From: CAYVAP01 sp964521065
GTDB lineage: Bacteria > Bacteroidota > Bacteroidia > J057
DNA length: 64,000 bases
Assembly (NCBI GenBank): GCA_964521065.1
Contig: CAZFPQ010000002.1
Location: forward strand, 22,047 to 86,046
Direction: 5' to 3'
Positions 35,992 to 44,540 of this stretch are shown here, piece by piece; positions within the stretch are counted from its first letter, which is position 1; each line of letters starts with the position of its first letter. A model generated the notes under the pieces. The model was not told the origin of the DNA and did not search any database. It was given only the letters and a program-made list of their open reading frames with translations. Position numbers and translations under genes: made by a program.

Positions 35992-38955
35992 ATGAAGAGG
36001 TTCATTTGTTCATCTTTCCTAGTTTGTATTGGCTGGTTTTTGCTCTCCTCCAATGTATATGCGCAAAGCAAACAGGTTAGAATAACCGGTCGAGTCAGCG
36101 ATCAATCAAGCAATGATTTTTTAGCTGGTACCAGGATCATTGTTGAAGGAACGACCCAAGGCACTATTACAGAAATAGATGGAAGATATAGCCTAGTTGT
36201 CCCAGGACCTGATGCGGTATTGGTTTTTTCGTTCATTGGGTATGAGGGGCAAAAAATTCGCGTGGGGGAACAGCGGGTCATCGATGTAGAATTAAGCCCT
36301 AAAGCAGTAGAGATTGGTGAAGTAACCATATCGACCCAAGCAAGGGGACAAATAGGTGCCCGGCAGCAGCAGATTAACTCAAACACCATCAAAAATGTGG
36401 TGGCCTCTGACCGCCTTCAGGAGAACCCCGATGCAAATGCGATCGAGGCCATTGGACGACTGCCAGGCCTATCCGTAATACGCTCCGGAGGAGAGGGCAA
36501 CCAGCTGATAGTCAGAGGCATGCAACCACAATACACCAATGTCACCCTGAACGGAATCAACTTAGCAGGTGGTCAGTCAAATTTGAGAGGCATCTCTCAG
36601 TTTGCTCTTCAAGGCGCTGAGGTATACAAATCCTTGACCCCAGACTTAGAGTCTAATGCCGTGGGAGGTACCATTAACCTGACCACCCCAGAAGTACGGG
36701 ATGGCCTCCACTACAACTTCCTTGTACAAGGGGGATACAACGATCTCAATTCCTACTTCGGTAACTATTTGGTGCAGGGAGAAATCAGCAACCGATTCTT
36801 TAATAAGAAACTCGGTGTCTCACTGATCGGAACGGCCGAGCAGGTAAATAGAAGTGTAGAGACAATGAGTGCCAGCTACGGTATAATCGGACAAGAAATT
36901 GACATATTAATCAATCGATCTAGCCTCAATCTGATTGAACGAACTAATACCCGACGCTCGCTCAACTTATCACTCGATTACCGCCTCAATTCTTCAACTA
37001 CCCTGAAATTTAATGGGATTTATGCCTACTCTAATACCAACACCCAAAGGCAATCCAAAAACTATACTCATACTGGGGCAGGAGCAGTCAGTTATAGCAT
37101 GCAGTATACCCCGATAAATGAAAGGGTAACCCTGCACACCTCCATGAGTGGCCGTACCAATACCAACTTCCTGAATATGGTGCTGGACTATGGTTTTGTA
37201 TTTTCAAACAACACAACCAATACACCCAACTCGAGAACCTGGGGCTTTGGGGTGAGGAATGCATCAAATTCCGATATCACCACCGTTGAAATGCGCCGGA
37301 TGAGTCCAGAAGAACTTATACCCTTGTTTACCGATGAGGAAGTAGGCCTAGAAAATACTGCCAGTAACGCCTTCACCGTATCCAATACCGAAGGCTTCAA
37401 TCGGGACATTACGGGCTACCTTGACGTCAAGACACCGATCAAGGTAGGCAACTGGATCACCGGACATATCAAGTTCGGAGGCAGGTATCGACAGAAGAGC
37501 CTGTTTTCGGACGTTTTGAGTGGTAGAGCTACCCTCAACAACTTCAATGATGAATTGTGGTACAATGCCTTGCCAGATCTTCAGCGAATCACTCCTCAAG
37601 AAGCTGCCTATTCTCTCGTTGGATTTGACGCCTACCAAGTTCCAAGCTTTCTAGATGGCTCATTCAACTACGGCACCTACTTTGACTTTGACAAGCTCAA
37701 TCGAAATACAGACTGGTGGACAAACTACTCAGATTCGCTTTTTGCCGAAGGACTTGATGTTTGGTTTCCCTTGGTAGGAGGAAAGTCCCAAGCTCTTGGT
37801 TTTACCCAGCAGTTAGAGCGCAGCATGTTTAACGATCGAGACATTGTTCAGGACTACTATGCTGGCTACGCCATGGCTGAGGTAAATATTGGCAAGTGGG
37901 CGATGTTGTTACCTGGGTTTCGCTACGAAAGAACGGATGCATTGATGAATGGATTGCTCTCTATTCTACCTGATGAGAACTCTATACCCAACATCACCGA
38001 GCCCATTGTTGGCAATGACACCACAGCAAGGAGGATAGATGAGTTTTTGCTTCCCATGGTCCACCTTCGGATCAAGCCTGCCAAATTTGTATATCTACAC
38101 TTGGCTTATACCCAGTCTCTTAGCCGACCCAGTTTCAACCAAATCTCCCCTAACATCTTTGTCGACCCAGGATCAGCACCTGGAGTATTCAAATCTAAAA
38201 ACCCTGAGCTTAGAACAGAACACTGGACCAACTATGATGCCCAACTAACCTTCCACAACCAAAAAATCGGACTGCTCTCCGTGAGTGGATTCTACAAAAC
38301 GGTGGTGGATAAAATCTGGAATCGGGAATTCACACGGATCAAAGGAGACCCACTCGTTAGGTTTTATGGAGAGAGAGATGTAGTAGACATGGATATTTGG
38401 GAAAACCATCCGTTTACGGTGACTTTACGCGGGGCTGAATTTGAATGGCAAACTTCCTTCTGGTATTTACCAGGCATATTCAAGCATTTTACCCTCAACG
38501 TGAACTACACTTTCACCGATAGTGAAACCAAATATCCCAATTCTCGGCTAGAACAAGTCACTCCTGAAGGAGGTGGACGCCCGGTTACCGTTCGAATCGA
38601 CTCTGTCATTGCGGGCCCCATGCTATTCCAACCCAGGCACATTGTCAACACCTCGCTTGGATTTAACTACAAGGGCTTCAATACTTGGCTCTCCTACCAG
38701 TACAATGGCCAAATATTTACTTCCAAGAACTTCTTTGTCGACGAATTGGACGGGGTAAGGGAAAACTTTTATCGCGTTGATCTTCAAATGGCTTACAGCA
38801 TCCCAAGCAAGATCCCTGGCAAGCTACAAGTGCTGGGCAATATCGCCAACATGACCAACTTCAATGAAGTCTCACGCCTCAGAGGAGACTCACGCTTTAC
38901 CTATCGAGAGGCCTATGGCTTCACCATCGATATGGGGATACGATACAGATTCTGA
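35992..38955 (+). CDS. TonB-dependent outer-membrane receptor (without SusD partner)
   Basis: A 987-residue protein with a signal peptide (ends NVYAQ, about residue 25). A CarboxypepD_reg-like domain (VRITGRVSDQSSNDFLAGTR) follows at 28-115. Then comes the plug (LQENPDANAIEAIGRLPG, GNQLIVRGMQPQYTNVTLNG) and a 22-strand-type barrel ending with the outer-membrane terminal Phe (GIRYRF). There is no STN domain and no SusD gene next to it; the next gene is a surface beta-helix protein. This matches the stand-alone TonB receptors of marine Bacteroidota rather than SusC. It probably imports oligosaccharides made by the downstream propeller lyase. Expression is probably governed by the operator-like repeats at 35499-35531. 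Confidence 0.9.
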   Translation: MKRFICSSFLVCIGWFLLSSNVYAQSKQVRITGRVSDQSSNDFLAGTRIIVEGTTQGTITEIDGRYSLVVPGPDAVLVFSFIGYEGQKIRVGEQRVIDVELSPKAVEIGEVTISTQARGQIGARQQQINSNTIKNVVASDRLQENPDANAIEAIGRLPGLSVIRSGGEGNQLIVRGMQPQYTNVTLNGINLAGGQSNLRGISQFALQGAEVYKSLTPDLESNAVGGTINLTTPEVRDGLHYNFLVQGGYNDLNSYFGNYLVQGEISNRFFNKKLGVSLIGTAEQVNRSVETMSASYGIIGQEIDILINRSSLNLIERTNTRRSLNLSLDYRLNSSTTLKFNGIYAYSNTNTQRQSKNYTHTGAGAVSYSMQYTPINERVTLHTSMSGRTNTNFLNMVLDYGFVFSNNTTNTPNSRTWGFGVRNASNSDITTVEMRRMSPEELIPLFTDEEVGLENTASNAFTVSNTEGFNRDITGYLDVKTPIKVGNWITGHIKFGGRYRQKSLFSDVLSGRATLNNFNDELWYNALPDLQRITPQEAAYSLVGFDAYQVPSFLDGSFNYGTYFDFDKLNRNTDWWTNYSDSLFAEGLDVWFPLVGGKSQALGFTQQLERSMFNDRDIVQDYYAGYAMAEVNIGKWAMLLPGFRYERTDALMNGLLSILPDENSIPNITEPIVGNDTTARRIDEFLLPMVHLRIKPAKFVYLHLAYTQSLSRPSFNQISPNIFVDPGSAPGVFKSKNPELRTEHWTNYDAQLTFHNQKIGLLSVSGFYKTVVDKIWNREFTRIKGDPLVRFYGERDVVDMDIWENHPFTVTLRGAEFEWQTSFWYLPGIFKHFTLNVNYTFTDSETKYPNSRLEQVTPEGGGRPVTVRIDSVIAGPMLFQPRHIVNTSLGFNYKGFNTWLSYQYNGQIFTSKNFFVDELDGVRENFYRVDLQMAYSIPSKIPGKLQVLGNIANMTNFNEVSRLRGDSRFTYREAYGFTIDMGIRYRF

Positions 38956-38987
38956 CCAACCTAATTCTTAACCTCAATTTTCCTACG

Positions 38988-40805
38988 ATGAAAAAAAATT
39001 ACAACTACTATTTGTCACTTTTACTCACGTGCCTGATGGCATCCAGTAGTCTTGTTGCCCAAGACACATTGGATGTCACACCAGGACAGGGGACACTAAA
39101 TGCGGCCATCGATGCCAACTTAGGTACCAAGATTTACCGACTTCAAGCAGGGGCTTATTACGGATTAGATAAGCCCATCGAAAATGTAGACTACCATCTA
39201 CAGATCGTTGGGGAGGACGTAAACATCTACACCGGCACACAGTTACCCGCCACCCTTCAGACTGGCTCACAAGCCTCTGGTGCCCCATTAGCGAGAATGT
39301 TTGATGCCAAAGGAGATCTGACCTTAAAGAATCTTTACTGCATGAATGTGGATCTCAATGGTGCAATAGGACAGCGGTTTATCCGACAAGCTGACTCTGG
39401 GGCATTTGTAAAGATTAGCAACTGTATCATCGATCCCTTGGGTGATACCCACGGCATTGAATTAACTGGAGGTTCTAATGATCTGTTCTTCACCGATAAC
39501 CTCCTTTTGCGGCACGGAAAAAATCGGGTTCAACGAGATGGCCACCTATTCAGGATCACCGTGGGCTCAGCCCCTACGGGAGCAGATACAGTTTGGATCG
39601 AGAACAACACCTTCTTTGGAATTGGGGTGTTCTTTATCTGGGGTAACTGGACCAGAGACAATAACATGATTTTCGTTAATCACAATACCTTCATCCACCA
39701 TGAAGGAGAATGGATTAACTCTGTATTTACCAGGGAGTTGTTTCATACCAACAACTTGATGATGGACATCAGCATGATTCCCATCCAAGATGCAACAGGG
39801 GTATTGCCAGGAAAAGATCCAAATTTTCCCAAACGACAGCTGATCATGTCGGATAGTCTACCAGGTGAGGCTTTGCCGGTGCAGAGGACATCTTATGTAC
39901 ATTATAACAGCCTTTATCGTACGCCTGACTGGTTCCCAATTTTGGATCAGTGGAATGACTCTTTGAAGAAACTAAACTTGGATACGGCTTTCTTCCAACC
40001 CTTGATGTGGGACGGAGCCACTCCAGAAAATTATGGCGTGGATCCCATGCTAGCGATGATGGATTCCAAGGAACCTCAGATCTTCAACTTTGTCAACAAC
40101 AATGGGGATACCCTCACCAATAGCAACTTCCCTAACTTTTCATACGGGAGTATGACCTATGGCAAAGATCCCTTGTTCAACGAAGACTCTATATATCGCA
40201 AATCGCAGCTCTATGCTGCCATGGCTTTCAACGTCTCCCTTAGAGATCAACTTGGATACCCAAATCCAACACTCTTGACAGATCGCATTACGGCGCAGGA
40301 AGATTGGTGGTGGGATCCAGACGGAGACATCAGCCTTAACGATGTTTTCCCCGTTTTTGACGGCAGCTATACAGACCCTGCAACTCTCACGGGCTCCATT
40401 GAGAGCATGCCCTTGGGAGACCTAAACTGGTATCCTTCTGAAAAAGCGATTTGGGATACCCTTAGCACAGACGTGTTTGAGTACATGAAAGCAGGTAATA
40501 CCGCTCCCTTCCGCTTTGCTACCAACATTGCCGATCTTGACTATAGCGCCCTGCCTTCTCGGATTTATCCTACTGTAGTGACTCACTCTGCCACCGTAGA
40601 GTTTACCCTAGAGACAGCCGAAACGGTCGAGATTTCCTTGTACAACACGGCAGGACAGCAAATCCAGACCCTTCAAGGAGGCAAAAAAGCTCCTGGTACA
40701 CACCAAGTCCAATTTGACCGTGGGGGAATGGCAGCAGGTGTATACGTTTGCATCATTAAGGCTGGTAGTACTGGTGCCGCACATAAGATAATCGTGTCCG
40801 ACTAA
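38988..40805 (+). CDS. Right-handed beta-helix protein with T9SS sorting domain
   Basis: A 605-residue protein with a signal peptide (SLVAQ, about residue 25). Residues 30-300 have the repetitive short-strand pattern of a parallel beta-helix (DLTLKNLYCMNVDLNG, FVKISNCIIDPLGDTHGIEL, TVWIENNTFFGIGVFF, MIFVNHNTFIHH), like pectate-lyase-type or chondroitinase-B-type proteins. A non-repetitive stretch comes next. The last 80 residues are a type A T9SS domain (SRIYPTVVTHSATVEFTL, VEISLYNTAGQQIQTL, GVYVCIIKAG). I see no diagnostic PL6 or PL1 active site. It is 32 bp after the TonB receptor, so it may be a surface glycan-binding partner standing in for SusD, or an unclassified lyase. Confidence 0.75.
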   Translation: MKKNYNYYLSLLLTCLMASSSLVAQDTLDVTPGQGTLNAAIDANLGTKIYRLQAGAYYGLDKPIENVDYHLQIVGEDVNIYTGTQLPATLQTGSQASGAPLARMFDAKGDLTLKNLYCMNVDLNGAIGQRFIRQADSGAFVKISNCIIDPLGDTHGIELTGGSNDLFFTDNLLLRHGKNRVQRDGHLFRITVGSAPTGADTVWIENNTFFGIGVFFIWGNWTRDNNMIFVNHNTFIHHEGEWINSVFTRELFHTNNLMMDISMIPIQDATGVLPGKDPNFPKRQLIMSDSLPGEALPVQRTSYVHYNSLYRTPDWFPILDQWNDSLKKLNLDTAFFQPLMWDGATPENYGVDPMLAMMDSKEPQIFNFVNNNGDTLTNSNFPNFSYGSMTYGKDPLFNEDSIYRKSQLYAAMAFNVSLRDQLGYPNPTLLTDRITAQEDWWWDPDGDISLNDVFPVFDGSYTDPATLTGSIESMPLGDLNWYPSEKAIWDTLSTDVFEYMKAGNTAPFRFATNIADLDYSALPSRIYPTVVTHSATVEFTLETAETVEISLYNTAGQQIQTLQGGKKAPGTHQVQFDRGGMAAGVYVCIIKAGSTGAAHKIIVSD

Positions 40806-40830
40806 TTTTTTCTCTGAGTTAATGTGTTGA

Positions 40831-40929
40831 ATGCCCCACATGATCTTTACACAATTTTGGCAAAACAAATCAGTTGTCATTTGCGGTAAAGGTTATGTGG
40901 GCATCATTCCCCTCCTGTCAACAAATCAG
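40831..40929. promoter_or_regulatory. Inverted repeat and AACAAATCAG pair before the second propeller lyase gene
   Basis: ATGCCCCACAT (40831-40841) is complementary to ATGTGGGCAT (40895-40904) apart from one extra C. AACAAATCAG occurs at 40864-40873 inside the loop and at 40920-40929, and a third time at 35571-35580 in the large gap. The spacer is 204 bp, much longer than the other gaps in this unit, so an internal promoter or RNA processing site is plausible. No protein has been linked to this motif. Confidence 0.35.
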
Positions 40930-41009
40930 CATATACCATTCCTTGCTTAAAGCTTTCTTAGGAATCATATATTCCGGGATAAATTCTACGTTAATCTATT
41001 ACTACTGCC

Positions 41010-43247
41010 ATGCTAAGACATTTATGCATAATGTGCTACCTATGCTTGACTTCAAGTATTGGTTTAGCGCAGATCGATGTAAGCGAGTCGATGGATCACG
41101 AGTTGGGGCCAGGTTTTGCGATTCCCAATAATACGTCCAGGTTTACTGGATCTATGAACAATCACATCTCTGGACAGGAGAACATCTTAAGCTATAAAAA
41201 CCATCAATACATCGCCTTCTACAACGACGAGCGCAAGGTAGTCGTAGGCCGCAGGGATTTATGTGGTGATCTTTGGGAGTTACTTGTATTGGACGACTAT
41301 GTTCAAACGCTCAATGACAGACATAATCACATTAGCATGGGCATATGTGAAGGCGATGGAACCATTCATTTGACTTTTGACCACCACGCCCATAACCTTC
41401 GCTACCGGGTCTCCACGCTAGGCCTTGCGGTTAATCCTGAAAAATATGCCTGGGAGGCTAGCCTGTTTGGTCCAATCCAGAACAACTTGGTGGAAGGGAT
41501 GGCAGAAATACGGGTGACCTACCCGGTTTTCGTGTCCAGTAAGGATGGGCATTTGAATTTTTCCTGGCGTAAGGGAGGGTCGGGTAATGGCGAATCAAGA
41601 ATCGCTTTTTACAACGGCAAAACGCACACTTGGGAAAACGTTCACACCTTCGTAGATGCAGGGGGAACCTACCAGGACCCCTACCTTAGCGGCAGTTCTA
41701 CCAGTAGGAACGCCTACCACTTCGATTATGTGTACGACGATAAAAATGTACTACATGCCAGTTGGGTCTGGCGAGAAGGTTCACAATCTGGATTTAACCA
41801 CGACATCGCTTATGCCTGGTCGCCTGATTATGGATTTACCTGGTACAACAACGACAGCGTCAAAATCGCCGAGTACTCAGACACCAATCCTTCCTATATC
41901 AGCTACAACAGTCCAGGCTTGCACGTCTGGACCTTAGATAGCCGCTACGGCATGATCAATGGCGGAGGTCAGACGATTGACCACCTAAACCAGCCTCACC
42001 TCATTGCCAGACACCGGATACAGCCAGAGGAATTTTCCTCCCCTCGCTACGCCAATTCCAGCGATGGCAGCTTTTTCCACTATTGGAGGGATACCGTCGG
42101 GGTCTGGCATCAGCAGCAAATCCCATTTTATGGGAGTAGAACTAAGCTATATAGCGATGCTTTTGGCAACCTATATATGCCATACGGCACCAATCGACTA
42201 AGAGTAGTCGTAGCAGAAGCTTCTGACCACTGGACAAGCTGGACCCAGCTATACCAAGCCAATAGAGTTACTCAGCGGAACGAGCATCATGCAGACCGCA
42301 ACAGACTCAAGCAGGATGGAGTGTTTACCGTTGTCAGTCACGAATTTGATGGAGCGATTACAGATGGTCCTATGTTTGTCACAGACTTTAAGTTCAACCT
42401 GAATCAAAATAGTCATATTCAACTTGACCCTGAAGCAGACACCTACGTACGGGCAGATTCATTTAGTAACCAAAATTTTGGAAGAAGCAGTAGCCTGATC
42501 GTTAAAGACAACTTACAAAACTCATTTGACCGTCAAATCTTTTTGCGTTTTGACCTCAATCAGCTTGCCGACTTGTCAGTATCAAACATCCAAAAGGCAG
42601 AGCTAGTCATGGATGTCAAAACTAGGCAAAATGCGTCCCCAGGAGAAACGTATGACCTATATAAGATCGATGACGATAGCTGGAATGAAGACAGCATCAA
42701 CCTAGACAATGCCCCTGTTCCAAGCACCTTGCTACAAACCATAGAAGGAGATTCCATTCAAATGCGCTGGGACCTTACCCAGGAAGTCATCTCAGAGTGG
42801 TCCGCTGATGGGCGCCTATCACTTTCTTTAAGCAACAGTACTGAGGGAGGGAATTCGATTATTCACTTCTTTTCAAAAGAAGCTTCTGCCAATGGCTTAG
42901 GTCCTAGACTGGAAATCATTGCCGACTCTTCCTGCAGCCAGACGATTATGGCCACGACCAAGACGACTACAGATATCGACGACACTAATTTTGGCAAGCC
43001 TGCTACCCTATCTCCCAATCCAACAACAGGGATACTTAACCTACATCTTCACCAGGAGCATGCTACAGAGCTAAAATGGGAGATTAGCGACCTACAAGGC
43101 CGGTTACTTCGCAAGTCCAAATCACACCTGTCCTCTGCTTCAGCCACCCATCGCATTGATGTCCGTGAATTACCCAAAGGCATTTACCTATTCTACCTTT
43201 ATTCCGATCAGGGATCTCTATTCACTCAAAAAATCATGAAACTTTAG
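41010..43247 (+). CDS. BNR beta-propeller lyase (PL24/PL25-like) with DNRLRE/CBM96-like module and T9SS tail
   Basis: A 745-residue secreted protein (signal ends IGLAQ, residue 21). Residues about 45-460 are a BNR_4-type propeller. The lyase site looks conserved: H105/H107 (DRHNHIS) and H126 (FDHHAH), with 21 residues from H105 to H126, then Tyr171 (+45) and Arg187 (+16), nearly the PL25 spacing seen in the protein at 21507. Residues 465-645 (DPEADTYVRADSFSNQNFGRS, IFLRFDLNQL, GLGPRLEIIAD) are a DNRLRE/CBM96-like module. The end is a type A T9SS domain (LSPNPTTGILNL, LPKGIYLFYL). This layout fits a surface endo-lyase that makes the first cuts in the polysaccharide. A terminator hairpin follows at 43454. 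Confidence 0.82.
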   Translation: MLRHLCIMCYLCLTSSIGLAQIDVSESMDHELGPGFAIPNNTSRFTGSMNNHISGQENILSYKNHQYIAFYNDERKVVVGRRDLCGDLWELLVLDDYVQTLNDRHNHISMGICEGDGTIHLTFDHHAHNLRYRVSTLGLAVNPEKYAWEASLFGPIQNNLVEGMAEIRVTYPVFVSSKDGHLNFSWRKGGSGNGESRIAFYNGKTHTWENVHTFVDAGGTYQDPYLSGSSTSRNAYHFDYVYDDKNVLHASWVWREGSQSGFNHDIAYAWSPDYGFTWYNNDSVKIAEYSDTNPSYISYNSPGLHVWTLDSRYGMINGGGQTIDHLNQPHLIARHRIQPEEFSSPRYANSSDGSFFHYWRDTVGVWHQQQIPFYGSRTKLYSDAFGNLYMPYGTNRLRVVVAEASDHWTSWTQLYQANRVTQRNEHHADRNRLKQDGVFTVVSHEFDGAITDGPMFVTDFKFNLNQNSHIQLDPEADTYVRADSFSNQNFGRSSSLIVKDNLQNSFDRQIFLRFDLNQLADLSVSNIQKAELVMDVKTRQNASPGETYDLYKIDDDSWNEDSINLDNAPVPSTLLQTIEGDSIQMRWDLTQEVISEWSADGRLSLSLSNSTEGGNSIIHFFSKEASANGLGPRLEIIADSSCSQTIMATTKTTTDIDDTNFGKPATLSPNPTTGILNLHLHQEHATELKWEISDLQGRLLRKSKSHLSSASATHRIDVRELPKGIYLFYLYSDQGSLFTQKIMKL

Positions 43248-43453
43248 CTTGTATTTGGGAAAGGAAGGAGAGGTTTTTCAGTCAATGAAAGTCACATTCT
43301 CGACCTCACCTATCCAATTAATAACCCAATGTTGTGGTTTGGAAACCGTTCTTTCGAGTAGATTTTCCCATGGTTTATTAGCTGGCGTCGAATAGCCCAA
43401 GTCCGAAATTGCCTGAAAGGCTATGGGGAATGTTGCCACCCTTTTGTGGATAG

Positions 43454-43482
43454 AGCCCAGCCCAGCTGGGCTTTACTTTTTC
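43454..43482 (+). terminator. Rho-independent terminator after the propeller lyase gene
   Basis: AGCCCAG (43454-43460) pairs with CTGGGCT (43466-43472) around loop CCCAG and is followed by TTACTTTTTCT. It is about 207 bp downstream of the lyase stop and just before the convergent araC gene ends. The T-run is only on the plus strand, so it insulates araC from read-through. Confidence 0.7.
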
Positions 43483-43512
43483 TGTTTTGGTACCTGTTCT
43501 GTATTGTCGAGA

Positions 43513-44418
43513 TTACTCCTCATCATGGTCGAGATCATTTGGCTTCAAAAGGGTATTTTCTCTAATCTCGGTAGGTTTGAAACCGGTTTTCTTCTTAAAA
43601 AGTCGACTGAAATAGTGGACGGATTCGAAACCTAGCTCATATCCAATCTCCTTGATGCTTTTCTGAGTGGTAAGGAGCAGTTCTTTGGCTCGCATAATTT
43701 TCAGTTCAAGATGATATTGATGAGGCGAGACCCCTGTATAGTTTTTGAACATCTTACGAAGATACGCGTAGCCAACCCGATGCTCTTCAGCAAAGGCCTG
43801 AAGATCAACCTTATCCTCTAGGTTCTCGCGCATATGGAAACGAGCTTTTTGAATTACTTTTTCAATGTGCTTGCCTGAGAGGTTACGCTTCTTTTGAAAA
43901 GTAATCAGGTATCCCAGCAGCTTGATGACGAGCCCAGAACAAATTTGCTGGAACCCTGGCTCTTCCTTCTGGGCGAGGTCAAAAATTTTGTAGTAGGTAT
44001 CTAATAATTCCTCTCTTATTCCACAGTGGATCACCGATGGCTTGGATGCGAAAACAGATTGGTTAAGCAGTTTTTCGGCCAGCTCTCCTTCAAACCCAAT
44101 ATAATGTTCCACCCAACCGACTTTTTTCAAAGGCCTATATCGATGCCAATCGCCCGGCCGCACAATCAAAAGGCTTCCTGGTCTGATGGGAAACTTGCCA
44201 AACTCGTTTTCCAGTACTCCATTTCCCTCAGTAATGTAATTGATTTGATACTCTTGAAGGACTCGCCCTCTACTCCAATGAAAATAATATCCAGTTGGAT
44301 GATCCAAGGAGGGATAGACGGTTTTGGGAGCAATGTTAGCTTTTCCAGCAACATTGAGATATAGGCCCCAATTCTTATCCTCCTCGCCAGCAGTTAAATA
44401 GGTGAAAAAATCTTTCAT
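43513..44418 (-). CDS. AraC-family transcriptional regulator of the rhamnose operon
   Basis: A 301-residue paralogue of the regulator at 501-1379, collinear throughout: MKDFFTYLTAGEEDKNWGLY, the cupin strand LQEYQINYITEGNGVLENEF, RPGSLLIVRPGDWHRYRPL, then two HTH motifs (LQAFAEEHRVGYAYLRKMF; IKEIGYELGFESVHYFSRLF) and KKKTGFKPTEIRE. The frame opens at 44517, but ATG 44418 gives the family N-terminus and leaves a normal divergent promoter region of 122 bp before the aldolase/dehydrogenase gene. The conserved motif at 44425-44437 begins 7 bp upstream of this ATG, so the protein probably represses or tunes itself as well as activating the operon. L-rhamnose or rhamnulose as effector is inferred. 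Confidence 0.9.
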   Translation of the reverse strand: MKDFFTYLTAGEEDKNWGLYLNVAGKANIAPKTVYPSLDHPTGYYFHWSRGRVLQEYQINYITEGNGVLENEFGKFPIRPGSLLIVRPGDWHRYRPLKKVGWVEHYIGFEGELAEKLLNQSVFASKPSVIHCGIREELLDTYYKIFDLAQKEEPGFQQICSGLVIKLLGYLITFQKKRNLSGKHIEKVIQKARFHMRENLEDKVDLQAFAEEHRVGYAYLRKMFKNYTGVSPHQYHLELKIMRAKELLLTTQKSIKEIGYELGFESVHYFSRLFKKKTGFKPTEIRENTLLKPNDLDHDEE

Positions 44419-44424
44419 ATTGGT

Positions 44425-44450
44425 CCAAAAAGTGCAAACAAAAGTACACT
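44425..44450. promoter_or_regulatory. Operator-like motif and -7 box in the araC/rhamnose operon divergent region
   Basis: CCAAAAAGTGCAA (44425-44437) is identical to 35499-35511. It is followed 12 bp later by AAAGTACA (44441-44448), part of the inverted pair AAAGT-AC-ACTTT. Read on the minus strand, 44439-44446 is TACTTTTG, fitting the Bacteroidota -7 consensus TAnnTTTG, 21 nt before the araC ATG. No convincing -33 box was found at the proper distance. The overlap of motif and promoter suggests autoregulation. Confidence 0.5.
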
Positions 44451-44540
44451 TTATTAATTGATAATCCCTGGTTATCAACCTATTATTGTATAAAGGATCA
44501 TTCAATAAGGTAGACAAAAAATAAGCGGATTGCTAAAATT

